A stretch of 64,000 nucleotides of DNA from Siphonodentalium dalli (lineage: Eukaryota; Mollusca; Scaphopoda; Gadilida; Siphonodentaliidae). The position numbers and the translations under genes were made by a program. The stretch lies in NCBI GenBank assembly GCA_032622095.1, contig CP136067.1, forward strand, positions 82,056,705 through 82,120,704, written 5' to 3'. Below are positions 13,260-26,100 of the stretch, piece after piece. How positions within the stretch are numbered: the stretch's first letter is position 1; each line of letters begins with the position of its first letter. Below the pieces are notes generated by a model. The model was not told the origin of the DNA, made no database searches, and was given only the letters and a program-made list of their open reading frames with translations.

Positions 13260-15240
13260 ATTATGCCCCCGACTTGAAGTGGGCGGGTATATAGTCGACG
13301 TCTCCGTCCGTCCGTACAAACATTTTGCATTATTGTTCAGCAACCACTCAAATAAAGTGGCAGATTTAGCTGTTATTTGGTATGGTGATAGAACAGCTAC
13401 ATGCATAGCGCGGGTTTCATCCACCCATTTTCATCAGAGTTATGGCCCTTTTTTGACTTAGAAAATTTAATTTTGTTCGTCCGTACAAACATTTTGCATT
13501 ATTGTTCAGCAACCACTCAAATAAAGTGGCAGATTTAGCTGATATTTGGTATGGTGATAGAGCAGCATGTGGGAACAGCTACATGCATAGCGCGGGTTTC
13601 GTCCACCCATTTTCACCAGAGTTATGGCCCTTTTTGTCTTAGAAAATTCAATTTTTCTCTTGTTTTTTGGGTTTCCAGATGATATATATAGCGTGAGCTT
13701 TGGTGGTACGATTGCAAATCCCGTATTTTTGTGGATCAGTTATATGAAAATACATGTCAAGTGCGAATTTGGGTATGATCTGATGATTTTTGCCCGAGTT
13801 ATGGCCCTTTTTGTCCGCCGACTCAACGGGTTCGGAGGACTATTATAATCAGCCTGTGCCGCGTCCGTCCGTGCGTGCGTCCGTCCGAGGTTTCCGGATG
13901 ATAACTTTAGTTATAGTGAACCAAATTAAATTAAATTTGGTATGTTGGTTTACCAGCAGAAAAGACAGGTCAAGTTCGAATTCTGGTTCCGTCCGCCAAT
14001 TTTCACCAGAGTTATGCCCCCTGTTCGACTTAGAATTTGACCGTCTGTTAACATTTTTGGTTTCCGACCGATAACTCCAGTTTGGTTTGGAATATTTGAT
14101 CTGAACCAAAGTTGTTATGTGTATTTCCCAGCTAAAGATACAGGCCAAGTTCGAATATGGGTTCCGTCCAATTATTTTTACATGAGTTACGGCCCTTTTT
14201 CGACTTAGAATTTGACCGTCTGTTAACATTTTTGGTTTCCGACCGATAACTCCAGTTTGGATTATTTCGATCTGAACCAAAGTTGGTATGTGTCTTTCTC
14301 CCAGCAAAACACAGGTCAAGTTCGAATTCGGGTTCCGCCCGCCAATTTTCACCAGAGTTATGTCCCTTTTTTACTTAGAATTTTTGCCAATTTGAGGTTT
14401 CCTGATGATAACTTTAGTAAATGTGTATACTGAATGAAATTAAATTTGGTATGTAGGTTTACTAGCACTAAAGACAGGTTTTTATGCGCAAACAACGGTC
14501 GTATCAAGCCAACACTTGGAGGCGGACATGAGGTCTACCGACCTTTTATTTCAACTTCAGAAAATTTGAATTTTCGCTTGTTTTTGGGTTTCCGGATCGC
14601 TTGATTTTGGGTTTCCGGAATTTCTCGTACGAACTTCTTTTGGAATGGTCATACAGACCTCCTCGGATATCCGCAGTTTCGTCCATGCTTAATCCGAATT
14701 GCTACAGTCGGGGGCAAATGCCACGCGACAGCGTACCTCTTGTTGGTATATTCATTGTGCAATCAACTCCTCCCACAGTTTGGAATGTAGAGTTTTGAAA
14801 CTTTCGGATATTGTTACCGGTACCAATATATATTGCTGATGTGCAACATGTATATGGACGACGGAAAATGTTGTTTCTTACAGAGTTATTCCCCTTTCTT
14901 GACTTAGAAACTTTGCCTTCATTGTACATGTATAATCAACTCCTCCCACAGTTTCATAGAGAATTGTAACTTTAAAGGATATTGGTACCCATATATTGCT
15001 AATGTACATGGACGACGGAAAGAATAATTTTCACCGAGGTATATGCGCATTCTTGACTTCGAAAAATTTGGCCGTTTTCAGATTTGGTACCTTCAATGTG
15101 TTAACAACTCCTCCCACAATTTCGAATATAGAGAATTGAAACTTTGTGATATTGTTACCCATATATTGCTAATGTGCATCATGTATATGGACGACAGAAA
15201 AAATCATTTTTCACTAGAGTTATTCCACTTTCTTGACTGT
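13260..15240 (+). repeat. Cluster of GTCCG-type dispersed repeats
   Basis: Repeated modules: a C/G-rich hairpin head (gcccccgacttgaagtgggc), a gtccgtccg run, tttccgaccgataactccag, caccagagttatgccc and cttttttgacttagaaaatt. Modules recur at irregular spacing (13480, 13620, 13990, 14180, 14340) and again at 44320-45480 and 57580-57830. ORFs of 65-167 codons here are translations of these modules. Confidence 0.7.
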
Positions 15241-16906
15241 CCATACTAATTTTTTTTAATGAATTTTACAAAAGTTCATTATTTAATTTTGTTCCGAAAA
15301 AGCCAACCTAAGAAAATCATATTTTTGTGGGGACGTGTGGTCAGCTACCATTTATTGTGATAACTAATGTTTTTATCATCAGTAAATCCTCTTTAAATTA
15401 TTAACACCGTCCCAAAAATCTGTTTCCACTAAAATTTCACACTGGAAACAGGTATAGACACTGGAAATTGGCCAGTCGTGAACGCAGCTAGGAAGGGGGG
15501 GGGGGGGGGTGATAGGGTTAGCTTCTCTGCGATAACTTTACCAAATTGATGTATCGGAGTTTTGTTTGTTTATTGAATATCATCAATACATCCTTGTAGA
15601 TTGTGTATCTATGTTGTAGCTCTTTTCTAGAATATACGATATATATATATCTTGATATATAGTTGGGAATAAAATTTAAAATGCAGTCATATATATAATT
15701 CATCCCATGGTTTTATGATACAATTTCACATGCATTATGTGGCAACATATCTCACTCAGTGTGTTTTTCAATTTCCAGACACAAAACAAGCCACTTATAC
15801 CGAACTATAGTTATGTGTAATAACATGTCTTCTTATCACCAGGTGGACGGAATAAATATACAGATAAAAGCCTCATAAAAACCTGCTCCACTAAAATGTC
15901 CATACAGATAATTATGAAAATAGAAGTCTTGTGATATATAAACCATTTTCAGATCGCGTTTTATATTCCGAAATGTTTTTTCGACAATAAGGAATCCGGC
16001 GACAATTTTGGTCGTGTTTATTTGGCTGACGACTCACACGCGTTACTTATAAGTGAACCTGGAATTATTGTGTATAGTGTAACTTATAACTACGTTGTTA
16101 ATATATAACCACCTTATATCAACTTGAAAAGAGAAAGAAGACCCGTTGGCCATGCATTTATAATATATAAATATTGTATAATGTCTGGAAATGGTATTGG
16201 TCAGCCTCAGCAGGACAGCATGCATGGTACGGCGTATGCTTGGGTTTCTTCGCATTACACTTGATCTTTGACCTCGTGTTCACAATCAGATTTATGTCTC
16301 ATGACAGATGCCGCGGGGCCGATAATATCGATGCAAATGTTATTAATGTAACTTTTAATTGTCTCATTTCTTGAGATTATCAGAGTAGCCATACTTATGT
16401 GTAACGGATTCGTCGACAAAAGCACACGACACATTGGCGACGAATGAGGACAATCATGTGCTATTGTTTACACACTTCTCCTCTCATCAATTAGCTGTCG
16501 AGACAAATGAGGCACAGAGAAAGAGTCCCTCATAAACACGCAAAAGGCTTGTCTTATCCATCATCTGGTATGACAGCATTCACGAGGTATGCCCATGTGC
16601 ATGTCAGGTCGCAAAACGTCCCCCATATTCCTAAAACATTTCGTGGCGAGCAGTATGGGATCTCTGTTTTGTTGTCGTCACTTTAAAACAAATCAGAAGC
16701 AGGTTATGCATGATTATTCAAGATATTAAGACATTCTGAAAGGATTCTAAACCACATAATTATTCTTATGTTGAGAGTTTTTCGGAGTCGGGTGTCGTGG
16801 CTTTTTGTCGCATTTGACATCGTCCTCGACATTCCAGTGGCATTTAGGAACGTTTTTCACAAAGCAGTTTTTCTGAAATAAAAATATAGTTTAAAACTTC
16901 CGAAAC
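15241..16906. other. Upstream region of the receptor gene
   Basis: Would be expected to hold the promoter and 5' UTR. I see no convincing TATA box or CpG-rich block. tataatatataaatattgta (from about 16158) is TATA-like but this composition is common here. A 15-base G run and short ORFs are the only other items. Confidence 0.4.
15495..15509 (+). repeat. G homopolymer, 15 bases
   Basis: Uninterrupted G run; length in the assembly may be unreliable. Confidence 0.9.
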
Positions 16907-17118
16907 ATGATTCGAGAAAGATCTTTCTGCGTGGGGATTATATCAGTTTATTTGTTGGTGTGTTTGTTTGAACCTACTGTTTATTGTCGAGAGTTCAAAA
17001 TCGCCTGGATGGCTCCGAAGAAACAGTACCACAGTTTCAGCGCCGCTAGTAACGTCGGAGCATTAAAATTAGCTCTTGCAAAAATTGAGAACGTTTTTCT
17101 TCGAGGGCACACGATTAA
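16907..17118 (+). CDS. Receptor guanylate cyclase exon 1: signal peptide and ectodomain start
   Basis: ATG at 16907 (context gaaacATGa) begins a basic n-region (MIRER), a hydrophobic core (IISVYLLVCLF) and a likely cleavage near VYC-REF, typical of a secreted leader. Then comes the conserved start of the ligand-binding domain (KIAWMAP, HSFSAASNVGALKLAL). The donor gtgagt follows at 17119 and the exon ends two bases into a codon (phase 2). The first in-frame ATG is chosen because a complete signal peptide follows it; a 5' untranslated exon farther upstream is possible. Confidence 0.9.
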
Positions 17119-20100
17119 GTGAGTATAAATCAACTTATTTCTGCGTCTGTTATCAATTTGTATTATTTAAATTGTAAATTATTTGGTAAAACAAAATAGT
17201 CCTCCGACAGAACGATATTCCGATCCATATATACCTCGATCTATTCGATAATGCCAGCAGCTGCTGTCGCCCAAAAAAACGAGAGGTTTGCATTACAGCT
17301 AAAAACGAGCATGGTTGGTTTGAGCCGTCAAATTGCTTATATACGTAATTTGTGAGGAGCGATATCAAAACATATACATGCGCGGAAAGTTAAGATGTGA
17401 TCGATATATCTGTGGTTTCAGTAAATTTCTGAGAACTGTATTTCACGTAAGGTATATAATTAAATACTTCAGAAATATGTTAAGTTTATAATGCCGACAC
17501 GTTTCGCCTGTCACCTTTTTCATCCGTCACACATTACAGTGTATGCATGGCTGTATATTTAATTTAACACGCCAAAATAAAATTAATAAACTATTTCTCT
17601 ACCAATGTTTGCGGCACTTTGTGGCTGAAAGCGCCGAATGCCATTAGGTTCAATATTGTCACAAAATCGTTAACCCAGATACATGGCACTGTGGAGAACT
17701 ACTCCTGGCGATTTGGTTCTCTACAGAGTTTAGACTGTATTTTTGACCGACAATTCCTATTCTCTATCGACCCATCGGCGGTACGAAACGTCGAATTAAA
17801 ACAACATTATAGAACAGTGGTTCGTGCTATGCATAGCGATATCGTGGAACTAGTCACTGGACACCATTTTGTGTGATATAAACTATTCCATAAATGTACA
17901 GAAATCGATTTTTTATTTTCCTACTCCGATTCTATATCGAGTTTTCGGTTCTCTGCGAATAACTCGGTTCTTTTCCTAAAAGGTAAGAGATAAAGTAGTG
18001 TATGTCATAGCTATATAAAAACGCAGAGCATGATGTAAGGCAGTCATATGCATTGGCCTTGTCCATTATCACGTCCGATAGAATGTAATTGTAGTGACTG
18101 AGTCGGATGAGATTCATTGGATGTCATGTTAATATCCAAGACTTTACAAATAGCTCGTTATGCAGGCTCAAATCTTCTCGCACCAATTTCTCCGTGGTAC
18201 TTCCTGAAAAGTCAATACACATTCATTCTCGTTTAAGTGGATGGATGCCAAGATGACGATCGTGATGTCGGAATTATCCCTTAATGCTTTACCGTGTACT
18301 GCGTTTGGAACATATCATCGTCAGCAATAGCAGCAGCAACAATAACGACAACAAAATATGTGAAACTCATTTGAAGGCGTATAATTTGCATCACAATTCA
18401 TAAACAAACGAGAGAAATGCATAATGTTATAAATAATTGACTTAAAACTGTCATAAAATAAAATTGCATTCGAACTTAATGCCTGTTTAATTTCGAAATA
18501 TGAATGTGGGCAGCAGGGTCTGCCAATGGAGTCAAATGTGACCTTCAAAAAGGCTGCTGGCCGGCGCCAATGTTTTCAAAAAATTCCAAGACAATTGAGA
18601 GCTTCAATCTAGAGGTCACCCCAAAAATCCATGTAAGGTTTGGTGATGAGGAATGTGGCATGTACGTTGTCATGGTTGTGCCAACGGAAATTGTTGACGG
18701 ACACACGCGCGGACGACGGACGCCAACCCATGACACTAGCTCAAACTTGGCTTGGTCAAGTTGAGCTAACAATTAAGAAGGAAAGGTATTTCCCCACAAG
18801 TGACAGAAGCTAAAATTATTATCCCTCTGGCTCAAAATAATTGTTTGATATATCTGAATAAATGTAGGAAGTTCAGGAAAGAGATATGTCATATATACGA
18901 ACACACAAATAGAAAATAACGCCCGGAAAGAACATCGTGCTTGGTGTGACTTTTGTGTGACTAAGATATATGTAATGAATGTGGGCAGATCGATATGAAT
19001 CCTATATAGTATCTTGTTTTAGCCGAATTATTGTTTGAACATAATTCTGGCGTTACATGTGGGCTATTTTTGGTGAATGCAAACTACTACGCCCATCGAT
19101 ATAGAATCGGAGCCACCGCCATTCAAGATGCAAAGAATCGATAGAGAACCGGAACCTTCTCCAGATTTTATTTATTTAATTTTATATTTGTTTCTCCAAA
19201 AAAAATGCGAGCTATATATAGTTAGAAATCTTTGTTAGAATTTCCTATATAGTGTATGCCACGGGCGACATATTTTCTAAGTTATATATGACGGATGGTA
19301 TTAGTTTTGGGAAATGCTGTGGAAATGACCTTTCCTCACTAACTGACAAATACCGAGTATTGTCCTAATAACATTTGGAATTCTGACGATAAACCGACCC
19401 TATTTTGAGACAAATTTTACTAACCTTCACTTGTGAATCCCATGCATTGCCGCTTCCTTTGCAATGATTGAGGAAACCGTGGCAGAAAAATTGCATTGAG
19501 TATATGATGATATATTAATGCATCAACTTAATTTATAGGACAACCACCGCCATTCGTTACCACAACTCGAACATAAACGTAAACTGGGGCATATCTACTA
19601 ATTTTGATTTTACTGTATATTAATAGGATTTTCGTGACCCTATCTATATTAATCAAGATAACTTTTTTACACTCATGCTTAATATTATTTTTTATACGCC
19701 ATATGCAGTATTGATACAGAACGTTCATTGCGTGGTATTTTCTTTGTAAATTTATCCATAAGATCCCAATAATAATATGCCCATTTGAACTATTTTATGA
19801 GTAAACTATGTGTTCACGATGTTGAATAGACATGTCAATATCGCAGGTCCCTTGTAGAAGATATGCGACACACGAAGCGGTTGCCAGTCTGACAAATGTA
19901 GAAGTTATTTAGTTATATCAATCATCACATGTAACATGCGTTTGCTGATTGTCATTTGAAAGAAAACAAGACTGTCACCGATAGGCTATTAGGCATGCAA
20001 TGGCTGTATGATTAACCGATAACTCAATTCTTCTTTTTATCTTGACATGCATTCAAGGCAGTTGAAAGTGCGGGGCCGTGGGGCGAATCATTGTTTTGAT

Positions 20101-23100
20101 GCACTCAGCAATCGTGGAGGGCGTGCATAGACCCACAGCACTCAATCATATCGACACATATCGATATAAATTTAAAGTAAACATATTTATTTATTTGTTT
20201 AAATACATATATATAGGCCTACATGGTAAATTCACATACTTATTGAAACCATTATACGGTATAAGGCAATGTGGTTGTAGTCCTGTTCTCATTTATGGGT
20301 ATATATACTACATATGGTATACCCCCATTCATTATTAATATGTACTCTTAAATAAATAAATAATAATGGCAACGCAACATGTGGATGAAGATTGTAGAAA
20401 CAGGTTCAACCTATGTACAAATAACCGTAGCAAATAGATATAAATGAGTATTGCGCAATTCATTCAACAAGATTCCAGCCGTGTATTAAACCCGTAGGTC
20501 CACTCCTACTGAAATATGATGCTCGTGACACATATTTACCTCTTTCCCCACTATAGAAAGAAAGTTATACTCAGATTGTGTCAGCCTGAGTCTTAATTCA
20601 AAACGGTATAGATTTACGCCGGTATATGCCTATATGGGCCTATAGATGCGCACGACACATACATACATCCACATACATACATACACACATGTATACATAC
20701 ATAGATATGTAGGCTTATAGATGTCATAGATGCCGTGTAAAATTCGGCATGTGGCCCTAGTTAGTTACAATATATAATAAAGTATACGTAACTAGAAACT
20801 ATTGCCCCGTACATGTACACACTGATTTTGGACACAATATGGATAGATCTTGGAAATTGTCACGGCTTATACTCGACATATAAGTATGACACCTGTTCCC
20901 AGTAGATGTTCGTTTCGTTTTATTGTGATTCCGGGAGACAGGAAGTTGAATTTTGTTATTTTAGAAGTTAGAGAGCACGTGGGTTTTTAATCTCTCGGTT
21001 ATTTGTCAATTTAGTTCAATAAGCGATCAAATATAGTTAGATAATTTATTATAACAATCTGTGCGCGCGAGCGTGACTGAGTAGAACGTTAGACTGCTGT
21101 CGCGACATCCACTGAATTTTAGCGCCCAACACGCCCGCGAAAAAATATATGTTGTAAAGTTAACATGTGATCTATATGATTTGGCGGGAGAATTGCGCGG
21201 GAAATTCGAACATAAAAACATAGACACCGAATGTTTTCTAGAATTATTTAGCAATTCCCTAGTCACGACACACAATGAGAATTGCTAAAAAAGTAACTTG
21301 AAATTCTGCCAGGGGATGCAGTCTGTGTTTGCAAGCCGGAGTCAGAGCAATTTTTAACCTCTGCTCTCTCTCTCTCCCTTTGCCTGTTGAAATTTTCCTA
21401 TTACTGTATTAGTATTCGTAACGCTGAGGGATCACTCTAACCGAAAAAAAGTGCTTGAGGGTATACTTGGGTTTTGAAAATGTGCTGAAGGGCACACAGG
21501 TTTTGAAATCTCGTTCTAAATGACTTTTAGTTATCATATGTCTGCCATGATTTCTGTTTGAGAGAGAATAATTGTATGTGCGCCAGACTTGAGATTCAAG
21601 ATTCAATAAGATTTATTTGGTATTCAATATAATTATAGTAGATATATGATATATAACAACAGGACTCCACAAAAAGTTTAACTTGCAAGGGCAGGGCTCT
21701 TATGCTTGTATAATGATACAGTGTAATGTGTACGTATATTGGGTGCATGTATATAGTGCGGTAGGTCAACATGACCGCTTTCGCAGATTGCTGCTTTTAC
21801 GCAGGATACGCACTACGTTCATGACTGAACTAATAGTGCGGGTGCGTATTTACGACATTTACAATGTGTGTAGTTTCGTATAGAGATGGGCAAGAAGTGG
21901 TGGGGGCATGGGGAATGGGTTCGGGTTGTGAGATGGCGATTAATTATAGTCATTTTTTTTAGTTGTTATGCTTTATCTGGTAACCAAAATGATTATCTTG
22001 ATGTCTTCATGCTGAGACCTGCGCGATCATCTTGCAATCATACTTGTATATTTTCAAGAATGTGAGGAATACCAGTATTTTTAGGTGATCAATGAAAATG
22101 AGTGTGAATACTGCTTGATTTGGTTGAGGAATTGGTTATGGTCATAATTAAGTTGATTAATTTTGCACTGTTGTTCAGATGTACATGACAAATAGTGACA
22201 CATAGAGGAAATGTGGCATAAGTTTGGTTGGCCTGTTGCTGACCAGGAGAGGGAGGATTATACTATGAGAATAAAGAGAAGTTCATTAATTTCTGCCCCC
22301 TCTTCTGGACAGTCTCTGGCGCAAGGAACTGCTGGCTGGCTGTGTTGGGGGTCGAGTAATTAGAACATTACTGTAACAACAATACATTTATTGGTAAAGT
22401 GATTACATTGACTGCCAACCACTGATTTATGTTGGAAACCTCATCCAACTGCACCATCTCTTAAATTTCCTTTCTATTTTTCTCTATACCATACCCAAAG
22501 CCAACCCCACACCCCACCCCACCAATAACTAAATGCCAATAAAGTATCCATGCTCAACCTGCAAGAAATCTGTAAGAAACAACCAAGATGCTCTAGGATG
22601 TGACCTGTGTGACCAGTGGATTCATTTGAAATGCTCTAAGCTAAATAAAACTGATCGACGAAAACTTGATGAAGACAACACACCTTGGTTCTGCTACCAC
22701 TGTATTCAAGAAGTCTTCCCCTTCAATCATATTGAAGAAGAAGCTCTCTTCAAGCTAGCAATATATGACATGAAACAAAATGTAAATCACTTAGATCTGC
22801 CAAACATGAAACAACTGCTAACAAACCCCTTTACATTAAACGATGATTTTCAAAATGAGTATGAATCAGAAGAAAATGCGAGTTTGTTAGACTACCCAAA
22901 TTCCTCAAATTATCTATTATTAGAAGAATTCAATGAAAAAATTAAACATATCGACAATAGTATAACAGCATCTATGATTCACTTTAATATGAGATCCATA
23001 AGTAAGAACATAGATAAATTATCAACCTTCCTCAACAATTGCAGACATAACTTTGACATTATAGGTGTTACTGAAACATGGTTATCTAATAACTCACCAA

Positions 23101-26100
23101 TGAACCTCATGAAACTAAATGGATATAACTTGATTGAAAGTCACAGAGAAAATAAAGGGGGAGGAGGAGTTGGACTTTATATAATTTCTTCACTAAAAAC
23201 TAAGATCCGTACTGATTTGAACATCAACAATGACTTTCTTGAAAGCATTTTCATTGAGCTGGAAAATGATAGAGGGAAAAAACAAATAGTAGGCTGCATA
23301 TATCGACCCCCAAATTCAGATCTTGAGAAATTCATGGAGAAAATGGAGTCTATAATGTTGAAAATAACCAAAGAGAAGCGGGATTGTATCTTGTTGGGAG
23401 ACTTTAATATTAATCTAGGATATGATAATAATGCAGGTAAAGATTTCACCAATCTATTGAAATCTTTTATGTTCCTCCCAATGATAACTAAACCAACACG
23501 AATAACAGAGTTCAGTGCAACCCTAATAGACAACATATTCACCAACTGTCACCATTCTTCCCCAAAATACTCAGGCATTTTTGTTGAAGATATATCTGAT
23601 CACCTACCAATATTCCTTATAATAATCGGGCATGAAAATAAACACTGCTCAAATAAAGAGATGTACATCTACCAACGTGAATTTTCAAATCAGAACATTC
23701 AAAACTTCAACAATAAGATATCCTCTATGGACTGGGGCACTATTTACAACAGTACCGACTGCAATTCATCCTATGAAACTTTCATTGATTATATGAGTGA
23801 TGCATACAATCACAGCTTTCCAAAGCGTAGAAAGAAAATTAGGACTCATAACAACAATCCGTGGATAACAGCAGGAATAGTTAACTCAATCAAGAGAAAG
23901 AATAAATTGTATAGAAACTTCTTACAAAACAGATCTAAATATAACAATGAAAGATACAAAGCATATAAAAATAGATTAATCACTATAATAAGAATGGCGA
24001 AACGAAGCTATTACCATAACAAATTTGAGCGTTTCCAAGGAAACATGAAATAAACCTGGGCAGTACTGAAAAAAATCCTCAATAAGAACAAAAACAATAT
24101 TACTGTGAAACAATTTCTACATGAAAACAAGTACATAAATGGTAAAGTAAAAATTGCAGAAAAATTCAATGAATTCTTCACTAATATTGGACCTAACCTT
24201 GCGGCAAAGATAAACTCAACTAATGATCCTAATGAATTTCTCCCAGTTCCCAAATTATCTTCATTTTATATTGAACCTGCTGGAGAATTAGAGATAATGA
24301 ATATACTAAATAACATAGACTCAAAAAAAGCTGCTGGATTAGATGAATTTAATTGTGGTGCCTTAAAACAGTGTGCAGAATTTTTTATTCAACCTCTGAC
24401 ATATATCTGTAACTTATCTCTCTCACAGGGTGTATTCCCAGAACAAATGAAATTTGCTAAAGTATCACCAATCTTTAAAGCAAAAGACCCAAGTGTAATT
24501 GGCAACTACAGACCAGTATCTGTACTACCGATCTTTTCTAAAATACTTGAAAAACTTATGTATAACAGACTAATTAAGTACTTGGAGAAACATAAGATTT
24601 TATATAGTAGTCAATATGGTTTTAGGAAGAATCATTCCACAATTCTAGCACTGACTGACCTCATAGAAAAAATAACTGGTGCCCTAGACAATCGTGAGCA
24701 CACAATTGGGGTGTTTCTCGATTTGTCTAAGGCATTTGATACAATTAATCACAGTATAATGCTAAAAAAACTAGAGAATTATGGATGTCGTGGGGTTGCA
24801 CTGAAATGGTTTCATGATTTTCTTACGCATAGAAAACAATGTGTCCAATATGATGGTCACATATCAGAACTCAATGAAATTACATGTGGTGTTCCACAAG
24901 GTTCTATCTTAGGGCCTCTTCTATTTCTAATCTACATGAATGACCTTCCTAGTGTATGTAAAGATGTCAAACTGATTCTTTTTGCTGATGACACAAATGC
25001 ATTTTGTTCTGATAAAGATATCCACAACCTATTTAACAGAGTTAACATTGAAATGGACTATATGAGTCAGTGGTTTGCTGCTAACAAATTGTCATTGAAC
25101 ATTGATAAAACAAATTATATGCTCTTCACTAATTGTTCACTACCTGAAGTATTACCAATACTTAATATAAATGACAAGACCATCAATAGAGTGACGAATA
25201 CTAAATTTTTAGGTGTCACTATTGAAGACAATCTATCTTGGGACAAACACATAAGTTTAATATGCTCTAAACTCTCCAGTAATGTTGGAATTCTGAGAAA
25301 AATCAGTGACTTTGTTCCTACTGCTACATTGAAAACCGTGTATTTATCGTTAATTATACCCTACCTGACCTACTGTAATGCAATCTGGAGCTCGTCAACC
25401 AAAAAAAATCTTACTAAAATCAGAAAATTACAGGAGAATGCCCTAAAAATTATCTCAAATGGTACTAGTAATATTTCCACATATTCCAGACAAGCCAAAC
25501 TACTAATGCTTGATGACATTGGGAACATGCAGCTAATTAGAATACTGCATGACTACCATACACATGCACTACCCGATTCCTTATCAAAATTATTCACAAA
25601 CCTAGCAGATATACATAGCCATAATACTCGCTCAAAATCAAAAGGTAATCTATATCATGAATTTAAAAGGACCAAACCCTCAAAAAATGCAATCTCAAAC
25701 AAAGCCCGAGCATTATGGAATAGCCTCCCTGAAGATTGCAAATTACGCATTGAAACATGTATTGACTACCCCAAATATCTAAAAGATCACTTTATCAATA
25801 GCTATATATATATATAATGTATCATAAATGACCCATATGTGTTAATCACCTTCTATATTATTCAAATTCATCAAAGGACAAAAAACAAACAAAGCACCAT
25901 ATTCTTAGCCCAAATCAACTGAGATATACACTGGTAACTCAGTCACATCCTTACACATTCATTAAATTGAAATAATAATGTTTCAGGAAATCAAGTAACA
26001 TATAGTTCTATTGCTTATGAGCGTATCTTCAACATATTATGCACACCATTTACCACCCCACCCCTCCCCTTCCCCCTCCCCAACCTACATCTCTTTCTCT

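Larger units (their letters stand above)
17119..22200. other. Intron 1, 5' part
   Basis: Donor gtgagt at 17119. Contains the 18500-18775 repeat and the CATA microsatellite. An 85-codon plus-strand ORF (17619-17876) has no recognisable domain. Confidence 0.6.

Noticed and set aside
13849-14352. 167-codon minus-strand ORF
   Set aside because: It is composed of repeated modules (tttccgaccgataac, caagttcgaattcgggttcc) in opposite orientation, so the open frame is a by-product of repeats.
16181-16264. Short ORF MSGNGIGQPQQDSMHGTAYA upstream of the receptor gene
   Set aside because: Peptide-like composition but only 27 codons, no signal sequence or known family; insufficient support.
17619-17876. 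85-codon plus-strand ORF in intron 1, considered as an extra receptor exon
   Set aside because: No match to the ectodomain pattern, begins without an acceptor in suitable phase, and exon 1 to exon 2 already joins in frame.
23177-23545. 122-codon minus-strand ORF inside the LINE
   Set aside because: It is the antisense shadow of the endonuclease domain.
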